Source: UBA4782 sp034429195 (lineage in GTDB: Bacteria > Chloroflexota > Anaerolineae > Anaerolineales > Anaerolineaceae). Taken from it: a DNA stretch of 64,000 bases. The position numbers and the translations under genes are program-made. Where the stretch lies: the NCBI GenBank assembly GCA_034429195.1, contig DAOUGQ010000006.1, positions 95,436-159,435 of the forward strand, given 5' to 3'. The notes under the pieces are model-generated. The model was not told the DNA's origin. It saw only the letters and a program-made list of their open reading frames with translations, and did no database searches. Positions within the stretch are counted from its first letter, which is position 1. Every line of letters starts with the position of its first letter. This document shows, piece after piece, positions 16,173-24,926 of the stretch.

Positions 16173-17858
16173 TTATTTGTTGGTAACAATTTGTTTTTGA
16201 CGAGATTTACGGGAGAGGTTCTTTTCCACGAAAAGGCTTTCTCCCGTAAATGGGTCCTGCTCGGTGTAATACATAACACTGGCATATGTAGAAGGTAATG
16301 GGGTAAATACCTGCACCTGTTCTGGGTTAATATGTAGTTTTTGACTGGTGAATTGCCGTAATGAATGCATTTCACGGTCAGAGCAGCCTGGATAAGCCGC
16401 AATAAAGTAGTAAGTTAAGAATTGTTTTTTATCGAATTTACTGTTGGCTTCATCAAATCTTCGTTTAAACTCTAATAATGCAAATGTACCAGTTTTGCCC
16501 ATCTTTTCCAAAACTGTTGGGTCGGTGTGTTCAGGGGCGATTTTCAATTGACCAGAAACATGATGCTGAACGATTTCCTCCAGGTATTCTTGACCAGATT
16601 GCTTATCATCCAGCACCATATCATATCGAATTCCTGAAGCAACAAAAACCTTTTTAACGCCCTTGATTTTCCGCACAGAACGTAATAAAGCAATCTGTTT
16701 TTTATGATCAATTTTGAGAAGCGGGCAGACCTTTGGATACAGACAGCGTTTATCTTTACAGCAACCCTGTAATATTTTCTTCTGACACTCGATGCTGTAC
16801 ATATTTGCTGTCGGACCACCTAAATCCTGAATGTACCCCTTGAATTCCGGGTGATTCATCAATTGCTCGATTTCGCTGATGATCGATTGTTCACTGCGCC
16901 AGCGAACTGTTCGACCTTCGTGGACGGCAATAGAGCAAAAATTACATTCTCCGTAACATCCTCGATGAGTTGCAACGGAGAAGCGGATGGTCTCCAGCGC
17001 TTTGACACTCCCTTGCCGGGCATAGTATGGATGCAGGTCACGAGTGTAATGTACACGATGAAAATCATCCATCATCGCAGTTGTGGGGTATGGGTAAGGT
17101 GGATTGTGTATTAAGAAACGATCCCCTTTTTGTTGCGCCATCCCCTTAGCAGTTACTGGATCATTGTTCTGATAAAACTGGTGGAACATGGTGATGAAAG
17201 TATTTTTATCTGTCTGACAGGCTTCAAAACTGGGAAGGGTGAGGTAATTATTAGGGACGAGCTTACTTAAATAGCAAAGCCCTCTTATCGCAGTGACATC
17301 TGTTCCATCTCGCAAAGCATTTGCCAGATCGATGATGCTTTGTTCTGCCATTCCATACAGCAAATAATTTGCTTTGGAATCAAACAGGATAGGGGCGCGT
17401 AATTTATCAGTCCAATAGTCGTAATGGGTGACCCGTCGTAAACTGGCTTCAATCCCTCCTAGAACAATTGGACGAGTGGCTTTGTAATATCTTCGAATTA
17501 GATTGGAATACACTATCACTGCCCGATCAGGACGGCGATCGTTGATCCCTCCGGGGGTGTAATCGTCACTCTTCCGTTTTTTTAAAGTTGCTGTGTAATT
17601 CGCTACCATCGAATCCACACACCCACCAGAAACCCCCCAAAATAAACGCGGTTCACCAAGCCGGGTGATATCTTCTGGTTTGTCTATAGCGGGTTGAGCG
17701 ATGATACCCACCCGGTAGCCCGCTTTTTGCAGAATTCTTCCAATCACTGCAATACCAATGAACGGGCTGTCAATGTAAGAATCACCGCTGATCAAGATGA
17801 CATCCAAAGCATCCCAGCCAAGGATTTTAACTTCCTGAAGGGTAGTGGGTAAGAACAT
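16173..17858 (-). CDS. YgiQ-family radical SAM protein
   Basis: UPF0313/YgiQ family radical SAM enzyme of unknown reaction. An N-terminal Rossmann-like domain (ILISGDSYIDSPFIGIAVIGR) precedes a radical SAM core with the Cys triad in HRGCYGECNFCS. The C-terminal domain contains SGQLKIAPEHTDPTVLEKMGK and YYFIAAYPGCS, both characteristic of the family. An additional Cys-rich loop (LQGCCKDKRCLYPKVCP) may bind another cluster. 561 residues is slightly shorter than many homologues, which carry a C-terminal tail. The GGGGAG ribosome-binding site lies inside the right arm of a 10-bp hairpin in the short leader (see 17870-17900). Confidence 0.9.
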   Translation of the reverse strand: MFLPTTLQEVKILGWDALDVILISGDSYIDSPFIGIAVIGRILQKAGYRVGIIAQPAIDKPEDITRLGEPRLFWGVSGGCVDSMVANYTATLKKRKSDDYTPGGINDRRPDRAVIVYSNLIRRYYKATRPIVLGGIEASLRRVTHYDYWTDKLRAPILFDSKANYLLYGMAEQSIIDLANALRDGTDVTAIRGLCYLSKLVPNNYLTLPSFEACQTDKNTFITMFHQFYQNNDPVTAKGMAQQKGDRFLIHNPPYPYPTTAMMDDFHRVHYTRDLHPYYARQGSVKALETIRFSVATHRGCYGECNFCSIAVHEGRTVRWRSEQSIISEIEQLMNHPEFKGYIQDLGGPTANMYSIECQKKILQGCCKDKRCLYPKVCPLLKIDHKKQIALLRSVRKIKGVKKVFVASGIRYDMVLDDKQSGQEYLEEIVQHHVSGQLKIAPEHTDPTVLEKMGKTGTFALLEFKRRFDEANSKFDKKQFLTYYFIAAYPGCSDREMHSLRQFTSQKLHINPEQVQVFTPLPSTYASVMYYTEQDPFTGESLFVEKNLSRKSRQKQIVTNK

Positions 17859-17869
17859 AAGATGATATT

Positions 17870-17900
17870 ACTCCCCTTCTTAGAAATCAGGAAGGGGAGT
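17870..17900 (-). promoter_or_regulatory. Hairpin sequestering the ygiQ ribosome-binding site
   Basis: Perfect 10-bp inverted repeat (ACTCCCCTTC / GAAGGGGAGT) with an 11-nt loop. On the minus strand the right arm contains the GGGGAG Shine-Dalgarno of the gene starting at 17858. No U-tract follows, so it is not an obvious terminator. It could mask translation initiation or mark an mRNA processing point between the LysM-protein gene and ygiQ. Confidence 0.55.
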
Positions 17901-17933
17901 AAGAAAGTCCAATTTATTTCAAAATAATACTCA

Positions 17934-19082
17934 TCATGGTGTGGGCGTAGGGGAGGTAGAACTCCACCAGCTAAAGACCCTGGCATCGCTGGTTGCACCA
18001 GCAGATTCCCAGATCGCCTGCCCATCTTTGTCTGTACCTGTCTTGCGAACCGGTTGGACAGTCCAACGGAAGATGTGAGGTACAACATCGTTGGGGCGAA
18101 GGCTTGTTGGAACGATCATGCTGGTATCAGTTTCATACTGAACCACTTTCTTGCCGGTGCCTGAAGTAACATCGATAATTGTCACCTGATAAGCTTCGTT
18201 TTCGCGTAAAGTACCTACAGAAGCCCATTGTAAAGTGATGGTATCGCTAGCACTTGTGTAAGAATTCCCATCAGCTGGCAGTAAAAGGTTGGGAGCCAGG
18301 TAAGGTGGCGGTGGTGTTGATGTGGGGGTAGGGCCTGGCGTTGGGTTGCGTTCGCATAATGGGATTATTAAGGTTCGACCTGCATAAACGGTATCACCTG
18401 TCAGTCCATTATATTCGCGGATCACATCTGTACTTACATTGTATGCGTTAGCAATGCCACTGAGCGTATCATTTTCGCTAACGGTATATTCAACCTTTTC
18501 ACACGCTGCATCCGTAGCTTCAGCTCCACTCAGCGTACTGGTTGGTTGTGGAGATGCTGTAGGGGTTGGTTGAGGGATAAGCAAGACCTGTCCTACAGAA
18601 AGTACGCCACAATCAGTACCAAGATTATTCAGCACTACAATGCTTTGCAATGAGACATTGAAAAAAGCTGCAATGGTAGAGCAGTAATCGCCAGCTTTGA
18701 CAGTATATTCGATGGGCGGAAGTGGCGTGAAAGTAGGCAAAGGTGATGCGGTCATCGTTGGTGAAGGAGTAAGGGTTTGAGTAGGGGTGGTAGTGATAGT
18801 GGGCGTAACGGTAGGTTCGACCACACGACCCGTTCCACGTAAAACTCCAAAAACCACAGCGGCACCAATCCCTACCAGCAAAACCATCAAAGCGATGGCA
18901 ATGGGCAGGTTCAGAGTGATCTCTGGTAGCCGCGGACCCTGTGCAGCTTTTGTTTCTTTACTTGATCCAGCTGCCTTACCGAAACTTCTCCCGCAGACAA
19001 GACAGCGAGTTGCATTTTCGCTGTTTTTTGATCCGCAGGTTGGACAGATTTTTGTTGTTGTTTGATTAGTTTCAGGACTCAT
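17934..19082 (-). CDS. Zinc-ribbon membrane protein with two LysM domains
   Basis: About 382 residues. An N-terminal cytoplasmic zinc ribbon (CPTCGSKNSENATRCLVCG) is followed by a transmembrane helix (about 65-85) and a Thr-Pro-rich linker. Two LysM peptidoglycan-binding modules follow (starting YTVKAGDYCSTIAAFFNVS and YTVSENDTLSGIANAYNVS), each followed by further Thr-Pro linker. A C-terminal beta-sandwich-like domain ends in Pro-Thr repeats. Two cysteines in the first LysM are unusual and could form a disulfide. ATG 19082 (MSPETNQ) is preferred over 19133, because the upstream section overlaps a TATAAT promoter element. Probable cell-wall anchoring or sensor protein. Confidence 0.8.
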   Translation of the reverse strand: MSPETNQTTTKICPTCGSKNSENATRCLVCGRSFGKAAGSSKETKAAQGPRLPEITLNLPIAIALMVLLVGIGAAVVFGVLRGTGRVVEPTVTPTITTTPTQTLTPSPTMTASPLPTFTPLPPIEYTVKAGDYCSTIAAFFNVSLQSIVVLNNLGTDCGVLSVGQVLLIPQPTPTASPQPTSTLSGAEATDAACEKVEYTVSENDTLSGIANAYNVSTDVIREYNGLTGDTVYAGRTLIIPLCERNPTPGPTPTSTPPPPYLAPNLLLPADGNSYTSASDTITLQWASVGTLRENEAYQVTIIDVTSGTGKKVVQYETDTSMIVPTSLRPNDVVPHIFRWTVQPVRKTGTDKDGQAIWESAGATSDARVFSWWSSTSPTPTP

Positions 19083-19186
19083 AGTTTTATCCCGGGAGAA
19101 TTGGACCCGATCGAAAAAATTATACCATAGCAAGAGATTGATACAGGTTATCCCTGAATTCTGTCAAGTATCTCAAACTGCAAGGG

Positions 19187-19192
19187 TATAAT
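19187..19192 (+). promoter_or_regulatory. -10 box for leaderless hemW
   Basis: TATAAT ends 7 nt before the GTG start at 19199; no Shine-Dalgarno can fit between. A TGTCAA 19 bp upstream might serve as a poor -35. Predicts a leaderless mRNA. Confidence 0.55.
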
Positions 19193-19198
19193 CATTTT

Positions 19199-20368
19199 GT
19201 GTATAGTTTATATATTCATATTCCTTTCTGTCAAAGGCGCTGCACCTACTGTGATTTCTTCACTCGTGCAGGGATGACGCGGTTCATTCCAGAGTATGTA
19301 GAAAGTGTTGTTCGTGAGATCAAGCTGATGAGCGCATCATCGGAAGAAAAGTTGTGTGTGCATACTGTATATATTGGCGGAGGCACACCCTCGCTGATGG
19401 AACCCAGCCATATTGAGAATATCCTGAATGTAATACGCCAGGAATTTAATCTGATAAACGAAGCTGAGGTCAGTATGGAAGCCAACCCCGGTACTGTATC
19501 GAGGGATAAGTTGCTTGCTTTTCGAAAGAGTGGGATCAACCGAATCAGTTATGGCGTGCAATCCTTTCAACCGGATGATTTGAAATTATTGGGTCGTATC
19601 CATACTACAGAAGAGGTAAAAACAGCTGTACTATTAGCCCGTGAAGTTGGTTTTGACAACCTCAATCTAGATTTAATATATGGCTTACCAGAGCAAAAAA
19701 TTGAAATGTGGAAAGATACATTACAACAGGCATTGGCTCTGCAGCCAGAACACATCTCACTATATTCACTTACTTTAGAAGCGGGAACGTGGATGAATCA
19801 TCAGGTTCAGAGCGGAAAAATTCCAGCACCCGATGATGATCTGGCAGCAGACATGTATGCCCTGGCAGAAAGCTTTTTAAGTAAAGAATTCCGCCATTAT
19901 GAAATATCTAATTGGGCTGCTGAAAGGAATGGGAAATCGCTGGAATGCCGTCATAATCTGCAATACTGGCTAAATGAGCCATATTTTGGTTTTGGTGCAG
20001 GAGCACATGGCTGTATTGCGGGTTTCCGGTTTGCCAACATTGCAGACATTCAGAAATATATCATCCGGATTAAACGGGCGGAGAACATGCAATTTCCCTT
20101 TTCTCCTGCGAATGATTCTCGAATTGAAAATGATGTTACAGCAGAAATGAACGAGACGATGATGCTAGGGCTACGGCTTACCGAAGAAGGTGTCTCACGG
20201 CAGCGCTTTCGAGATAGATTTGGCAAAGAGATGGAAGTCATTTATAAAGAATCCATTGAAAAATTGATCAGCCAGGGATTAATTTACTGGGATGATGAAA
20301 AAACCCGATTAAGGTTGACAGATAGGGGGCGATTATTAGGGAATAGGGTATTTATGGAATTTGTGTAA
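19199..20368 (+). CDS. hemW: HemW-like radical SAM heme chaperone
   Basis: Radical SAM family protein related to coproporphyrinogen III dehydrogenase; HemW is regarded as a heme-binding chaperone rather than a CPO. The N-terminus YIHIPFCQRRCTYCDF holds the CxxxCxxC cluster ligands (Cys 11, 15, 18). YIGGGTPSLM and the GVQSFQPDDLKLLGR segment are family hallmarks, and the C-terminal HTH-like region (LTDRGRLLGNRVF) is typical of HemW. HemN proper has an extra N-terminal part with a further Cys, absent here. The GTG start is chosen because homologues begin right at the first beta-strand. The gene ends 2 bp from the convergent L,D-transpeptidase gene. Confidence 0.88.
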   Translation: MYSLYIHIPFCQRRCTYCDFFTRAGMTRFIPEYVESVVREIKLMSASSEEKLCVHTVYIGGGTPSLMEPSHIENILNVIRQEFNLINEAEVSMEANPGTVSRDKLLAFRKSGINRISYGVQSFQPDDLKLLGRIHTTEEVKTAVLLAREVGFDNLNLDLIYGLPEQKIEMWKDTLQQALALQPEHISLYSLTLEAGTWMNHQVQSGKIPAPDDDLAADMYALAESFLSKEFRHYEISNWAAERNGKSLECRHNLQYWLNEPYFGFGAGAHGCIAGFRFANIADIQKYIIRIKRAENMQFPFSPANDSRIENDVTAEMNETMMLGLRLTEEGVSRQRFRDRFGKEMEVIYKESIEKLISQGLIYWDDEKTRLRLTDRGRLLGNRVFMEFV

Positions 20369-20370
20369 CC

Positions 20371-21420
20371 CTAGTAAACCAGAACTGAAGTACCATACCC
20401 TTTGGTATCCCAGTCAATTTCCTTTACTTCAGGTCTCACCCACCGGAAAATCCACTTTGCTTCTTCGGTTTTCATGTTTATACACCCGTGACTCATTCGG
20501 TTACCAAAATTATTGTGCCAGTAGGTGCCATGAAAAGCAATTCCATCAGTGGTGAAAAAGGTAGACCAGGGGACACCAGGTAGTTCGTAGGCATTCAAGT
20601 CAGGTGTGTATTGTCCATCGCCCATATGTTTGGATGGCATTTTCACTACCACACGAAAATCACCCCGTGGTGTGCTCCATTCAGGCAGGTCTTTCGGTTT
20701 GTAATCTATCCCGGAAGAAATTTTTGTAGTCAGCACAGGTACATCTTTTTCATACGCAACCAATGTCTGATCTAAAAGGGAGACCTCGATACGTTTTTCG
20801 TTATAGTCAAGTTCTGGTGAAATGGGAGTCAATTCTTCAGGTTGGATCAAACGGGCATGTTCCGCAGGGATATGGTAATCCATGGAATCGCTGTCAAGTA
20901 ATTCATCCTTTATCCGGTACCAGGCATTACCATCCGGACCTTCTTCAATTGCTACCACCCAATGGATTGATTCATAATACAACCGGTACATTGGTGTCCA
21001 GCCTTGACCATTTACCTTTCGCATCGATTGGGTGAAAGGAACGGTGATCTCGATCAACTGTTTATCGCCATTGATACCGGCGGGGACAGGGTTAAAGCGA
21101 AATTGTACGGGTTGAAGCCTGGCACTGTGAACATATCCACGCCACACCCGGTACCAGATGGGATTCCAATTCGGTCCTTTTTCTGAAACAAGCTCATCGT
21201 AGACATTGATCAATTCATCACGATAACGTGTGTAAAGGATCTGGCTGGTATCATCAGGTTCTTTGTAAACACTAACGCTATTGATCGCAACGCGAACAAT
21301 CCGATCACTGTCCATTTCCTGGCTTATGCTTTCACCTGCACCATAAAAAGGACGAAAAGCCAGAGCTCCCAGGCCAAGTGCAGATAATTTTAAAAAATCA
21401 CGCCGGCTGTATTGTTTCAT
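20371..21420 (-). CDS. Tat-exported L,D-transpeptidase (YkuD family)
   Basis: Peptidoglycan cross-linking enzyme that makes or uses 3-3 type links. The C-terminal YkuD domain has HGTYWHNNFG and the catalytic SHGCINM motif (nucleophilic Cys). A central beta-rich region (about 40-190), perhaps SH3-like, precedes it. The N-terminus MKQYSRRDFLKLSALGLGAL is a textbook twin-arginine signal (SRRDFLK plus hydrophobic core), linking it to the tat genes at the left edge. Start 21420 is chosen because the ATG three codons earlier overlaps the TATAAT box; 21420 lies 8 nt after it. Confidence 0.9.
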   Translation of the reverse strand: MKQYSRRDFLKLSALGLGALAFRPFYGAGESISQEMDSDRIVRVAINSVSVYKEPDDTSQILYTRYRDELINVYDELVSEKGPNWNPIWYRVWRGYVHSARLQPVQFRFNPVPAGINGDKQLIEITVPFTQSMRKVNGQGWTPMYRLYYESIHWVVAIEEGPDGNAWYRIKDELLDSDSMDYHIPAEHARLIQPEELTPISPELDYNEKRIEVSLLDQTLVAYEKDVPVLTTKISSGIDYKPKDLPEWSTPRGDFRVVVKMPSKHMGDGQYTPDLNAYELPGVPWSTFFTTDGIAFHGTYWHNNFGNRMSHGCINMKTEEAKWIFRWVRPEVKEIDWDTKGYGTSVLVY

Positions 21421-21427
21421 GCGTTGC

Positions 21428-21436
21428 ATTATACCA
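21428..21436 (-). promoter_or_regulatory. Extended -10 promoter for leaderless L,D-transpeptidase gene
   Basis: On the minus strand TGGTATAAT, an extended -10, ends 8 nt before the ATG at 21420 without a Shine-Dalgarno in between. Confidence 0.55.
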
Positions 21437-21492
21437 AGTTAATCGGATGGAATGGGTAGGAATTGAAAAGGAAAATAGTCTTGGCTATCTAA

Positions 21493-21521
21493 TTGCCCCA
21501 TTTTCTAAGTTAGCATAAAAT
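21493..21521 (+). promoter_or_regulatory. Promoter of restriction-modification operon
   Basis: TTGCCC (21493-21498), a 17-bp spacer and TAAAAT (21516-21521). The -10 ends 7 nt before the methyltransferase ATG and no Shine-Dalgarno is present, so a leaderless transcript is expected. Confidence 0.5.
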
Positions 21522-21527
21522 TACCTT

Positions 21528-22487
21528 ATGGAAAAACGGAAACAAGAAGAAGTAGATCAACCTGCTCAACCGGACAATGAAAAGCATATCATTCGTGAAC
21601 CTGATTGGCAAATGAGCATTTTATCGCCTGAGTCTTTTGTGGTAACACCCGATTTATCTGTGAGTTATCTGGATCAAATAATCTGTGGTGATTGTGAAGA
21701 TGTTATAAAACAATTGCCAGATAATTGTGTTGATTTAATCGTAACTTCACCACCGTATGCTGATCAAAGAAAAAGCACTTATGGTGGAATTCCTGCTGAT
21801 CTCTATGTCAAATGGTTTATACCAAAAGCAGATCAATTTCTCAGAGTTCTAAAGCCTACTGGTTCATTTATTTTAAATATCAAGGAACGGGTAGTAAATG
21901 GTGAAAGGCATACTTATGTACTGGAATTGATCATAGAAATGCGCAACCATGGATGGCTCTGGACTGAAGAGTATATGTGGCATAAGAAAAATAGCCATCC
22001 AGGAAAATGGCCAAATCGATTCAGGGATAGTTGGGAGAGATTGCTGCATTTTACAAAATCCAAGCAATTTAAAATGTATCAAGATGCTGTCATGGTTCCC
22101 GTTGGTGATTGGGCAAAAGATCGTTTAAAAAAGTTAAGCGAAACTGATAAGCGGAGAGATAATTCTCGGGTTGGTTCAGGATTTGGTAAGAATATTTCGA
22201 ATTGGGTGGGACGAAAAAATGTATATCCATCAAATGTCTTGTTTCTAGCTACAGAATGCTATAACCAGCAGCATTCAGCAACATTTCCTGTGGCATTACC
22301 AGAATGGTTCATTAAATTGTTCACTGAGGAAAATGATGTAGTTCTTGATCCTTTTAATGGATCTGGGACAACATGTGTAGCTGCAAAGAATCTAAACAGG
22401 AGATACCTTGGTATCGATACTAATTTGGAATATTGTGAATTGGCTAGAAAGCGGCTAGAAAATAGTAAAAAGAAAAATGGATATTGA
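21528..22487 (+). CDS. Type II DNA methyltransferase (beta-class N4/N6)
   Basis: Site-specific DNA methylase (m4C or m6A). Catalytic motif IV TSPPY (residues 73-77) comes before the SAM-binding motif I LDPFNGSGTT (about 273-282), the order of the beta class. The TSPPY form of motif IV is frequent in N4-cytosine and some N6-adenine enzymes, so the target base cannot be fixed. An N-terminal 45-residue polar extension precedes the catalytic fold. It overlaps the downstream nuclease reading region (TTGA) and must protect host DNA from it. No specificity subunit or Vsr gene is visible. Confidence 0.9.
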   Translation: MEKRKQEEVDQPAQPDNEKHIIREPDWQMSILSPESFVVTPDLSVSYLDQIICGDCEDVIKQLPDNCVDLIVTSPPYADQRKSTYGGIPADLYVKWFIPKADQFLRVLKPTGSFILNIKERVVNGERHTYVLELIIEMRNHGWLWTEEYMWHKKNSHPGKWPNRFRDSWERLLHFTKSKQFKMYQDAVMVPVGDWAKDRLKKLSETDKRRDNSRVGSGFGKNISNWVGRKNVYPSNVLFLATECYNQQHSATFPVALPEWFIKLFTEENDVVLDPFNGSGTTCVAAKNLNRRYLGIDTNLEYCELARKRLENSKKKNGY

Positions 22488-22495
22488 GGATAACA

Positions 22496-23254
22496 ATGAA
22501 GACGATTTCTATGGAAGAGGTTTGTGATTACGTTAATAACAATATTGTGACATTTCATCAGAATCGATTAAAAATCATTAAGAAACTTACTCTTAAGCAA
22601 TTAATATCCAAGAATCCTTATCTTTTTAAAGCAAAAAGTATATCAACAGCAAACGAACTGATCAATAGTACTCTGGATGCTTTTCTTTCATCATCGGAAG
22701 AAAAATTATTCGGAGATTTTCTTGAAGATTTAGCTATTTTTATTGCAAGATGTACGACAGGTGGGTATAAATCAAGTGCTCCTGGTATAGATCTTGAGTT
22801 TGAAAATGATGGAACTCATTACCTTGTGTCGATCAAATCGGGAATAAATTGGGGCAACTCATCACAACACAAAAGATTGGCACAGGATTTAAATGATGCT
22901 GAAAGAAGGTTAAAACAATCATCCCATAATAAAAAGATTTTTAAGGTACTTGGCATTTGTTATGGGAATACGAAAACAAGCATTACAAAAGACAATTATT
23001 ATAAGATCGTTGGGCAAAACTTTTGGACACTGATTTCTGGAAATAAAAATCTTTATATTGAGATCATCGAACCTGTTGGGTATCGAGCTCATGAGCATAA
23101 TGAAATATATAATAATGAAAAATCAAACATCATCAATAAACTGACTCTTCAATTTATACAATATTTTTGTGATGAAAATGGCATGATCAATTGGAATAAA
23201 TTGGTTGAAGCATGTTCAGAAAATTATGACCTGGATGAAACCATTATAGACTAA
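22496..23254 (+). CDS. Type II restriction endonuclease, PmeII-like
   Basis: 252 residues. The segments KNPYLFKAKSI, SSSEEKLFGDFLEDLA, SSAPGIDLEF and SIKSGINWGNSSQ are characteristic of the PmeII-type group of type II endonucleases, in my recollection of that family. Asp in GIDLEF and Lys in SIKSG fit a PD-(D/E)xK nuclease active site. GAGG lies 6 nt before ATG 22496; a TTG at 22484 would overlap the methylase stop but is less likely. Base composition is visibly more AT-rich than neighbouring genes, with many AAA/AAT/ATT codons, suggesting horizontal acquisition. The two genes form a compact R-M module. Confidence 0.8.
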   Translation: MKTISMEEVCDYVNNNIVTFHQNRLKIIKKLTLKQLISKNPYLFKAKSISTANELINSTLDAFLSSSEEKLFGDFLEDLAIFIARCTTGGYKSSAPGIDLEFENDGTHYLVSIKSGINWGNSSQHKRLAQDLNDAERRLKQSSHNKKIFKVLGICYGNTKTSITKDNYYKIVGQNFWTLISGNKNLYIEIIEPVGYRAHEHNEIYNNEKSNIINKLTLQFIQYFCDENGMINWNKLVEACSENYDLDETIID

Positions 23255-23272
23255 TTGGAGCTTCATTTTAAA

Positions 23273-23674
23273 TTAGTGCATATTCCTAATATACACAATT
23301 CCTGATGCGATCAAGCCAATCCCAAGAGCAAGCAGGAAGAAATATGGTTTTTCTCCAGCAAAAGGATTCTCAATACCGCTAATATGATTTGTTGAAGTAA
23401 ATGTTTGAATGAAATCGATAGTGGAGAACGTTATCAGGCTGACTCCGATCACGACCATGAAAATACCACCTGCTTTGAAAGCCCAGGCTTTTTGCAAATA
23501 AACTCCAGTACTCAGAATAACCGAAATAATTGGTATAAGAGTGAGGATGAAAATCCTGTTTACCGAATCATTAAAAAATTCATCCAGCAAGTACACCAAT
23601 ACACCGAGTGCAACCATCACCAGCAAACCTGAAAGGATTGCCAGGGAAATTCGAGCAATTCTTGATTTTTCCAT
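23273..23674 (-). CDS. Four-TM integral membrane protein
   Basis: 133 residues with four predicted transmembrane segments (about 10-30, 40-60, 68-88, 110-128) and short charged ends. No recognisable family. It is convergent with the restriction endonuclease gene and divergent from the patatin gene. Confidence 0.65.
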   Translation of the reverse strand: MEKSRIARISLAILSGLLVMVALGVLVYLLDEFFNDSVNRIFILTLIPIISVILSTGVYLQKAWAFKAGGIFMVVIGVSLITFSTIDFIQTFTSTNHISGIENPFAGEKPYFFLLALGIGLIASGIVYIRNMH

Positions 23675-23804
23675 TTTCTACCAAATTCCATTTTCAGAGT
23701 AGCGACATTAGAAGAAAAAGTCAACAGCTTGTCTTTACAAGCATTTTTGCTTACTGGTCTCTCTCTTGCAACCAACTGAGTAAAGTGATATTCGGGAGTA
23801 CAAC

Positions 23805-24752
23805 ATGAAACCTCTCCGAAAAAATGTTGCCATTGCGATCGATGGTGGGGGGATTAAGGGGATCATAGTTACGCGGGCACTTTCAATGCTGGAGGAAGCC
23901 CTTGGGGTGTCTGTACACGATATCTTCCGGCTGGCAGTAGGGACGTCAACAGGTTCCATCATATCCGCCGGGATTGCGTCTGGTTTATCTGCAGAATATT
24001 TGCATGAGTTGTACACGCAATTGGGGAAATATGTATTTCCATATACGCTTCGCAAGGCTTTCTTTCCGTTAACACGATACCGCTATTCTCCTGAGCCATT
24101 TCGAGAACTACTGAATACCTATTTTGGGTTTCGAAAAGTGGGAGATTTTTGGATCACCCAACCACAAACAGACCTGGTGATCACCACTTATGATCTTCAA
24201 GAGAACAGGACACGCTTTATTAAACCCTGGAAGAAGGAATATGAAGATTGGCTTCTGGTAGATGCGTTACAGGCTTCCTGTACAGTTCCAACATATTTTC
24301 CTGTGGCGAAAGGGAGATACATCGATGGGGGCGTTGGATCGTACGCAAATCCCTGCTATATCGCTGCGTATGAAGCAATCGAATGCCTGCAGTGGGATCC
24401 GTTAGAAACCACATTGATCAGCATTGGGACTGGCAGAGATCCATATTCTTTTACATCATCTCAAAGATCTCGCTGGTTGCCCTGGCACTGGATCGGTAAA
24501 GTGCTGGGTGTATTTCTCCAATCGGCTTATGACCAGCAAGTGCATCTTGTAGACACCTATTTTGAGGAGCTTGACTTCCGACGTTTCCAGGTAGATTTGC
24601 ATGAATCCATTGAGATGGATGATACAAGCAAAATTACCAGACTTGAGGAATATGGCAGCCAATTGGGTGAAATGATCTTGCAGGATCAAGTAGATAGGTC
24701 GCAGGGGGTAGAGATCAAGCAGCCAATACATATTTCGATGGGTTCTGCTTAA
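23805..24752 (+). CDS. Patatin-like phospholipase
   Basis: Ser-Asp dyad lipid acyl hydrolase of the patatin family. The oxyanion-hole glycines are DGGGIKG (residues 13-19), the nucleophile elbow GTSTGS (46-51, Ser 48) and the Asp motif YIDGGVGS (about residue 168). Length 315 aa is typical of bacterial patatins close to the CapV/YjjU-like type. No TM segment or signal peptide, so it is cytoplasmic, probably acting on membrane lipids. No cyclic-nucleotide synthase (CD-NTase) is adjacent, so a CBASS-effector role is not supported despite the nearby R-M system. Confidence 0.88.
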   Translation: MKPLRKNVAIAIDGGGIKGIIVTRALSMLEEALGVSVHDIFRLAVGTSTGSIISAGIASGLSAEYLHELYTQLGKYVFPYTLRKAFFPLTRYRYSPEPFRELLNTYFGFRKVGDFWITQPQTDLVITTYDLQENRTRFIKPWKKEYEDWLLVDALQASCTVPTYFPVAKGRYIDGGVGSYANPCYIAAYEAIECLQWDPLETTLISIGTGRDPYSFTSSQRSRWLPWHWIGKVLGVFLQSAYDQQVHLVDTYFEELDFRRFQVDLHESIEMDDTSKITRLEEYGSQLGEMILQDQVDRSQGVEIKQPIHISMGSA

Positions 24753-24819
24753 TAAGTTCAACCTTTTTGTAGAATGTATTTCGAATTTTCTTTATCAAAT
24801 GACCGTCAAAGAATTTTGC

Positions 24820-24825
24820 TATAAT
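24820..24825 (+). promoter_or_regulatory. Extended -10 element upstream of zinc-ribbon gene
   Basis: TGCTATAAT, with TATAAT at 24820-24825, lies about 100 bp before the ATG at 24927. ATGACC about 17 bp upstream may act as a weak -35. The roughly 95-nt leader carries no recognisable riboswitch. Confidence 0.4.
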
Positions 24826-24926
24826 TTAATAATCATTGTTTTAACAGTTCCTCAGGTAGTGATTTTTAGTAAAGAGCGGGAATACCACTGATACTGTCAT
24901 CACACCTTAATATTGCATCTCAATTA

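Noticed and set aside
23805..24752. Patatin as a CBASS effector near the R-M genes
   Set aside because: No CD-NTase, Cap2/3 or other CBASS partner lies nearby; the family also has housekeeping roles.
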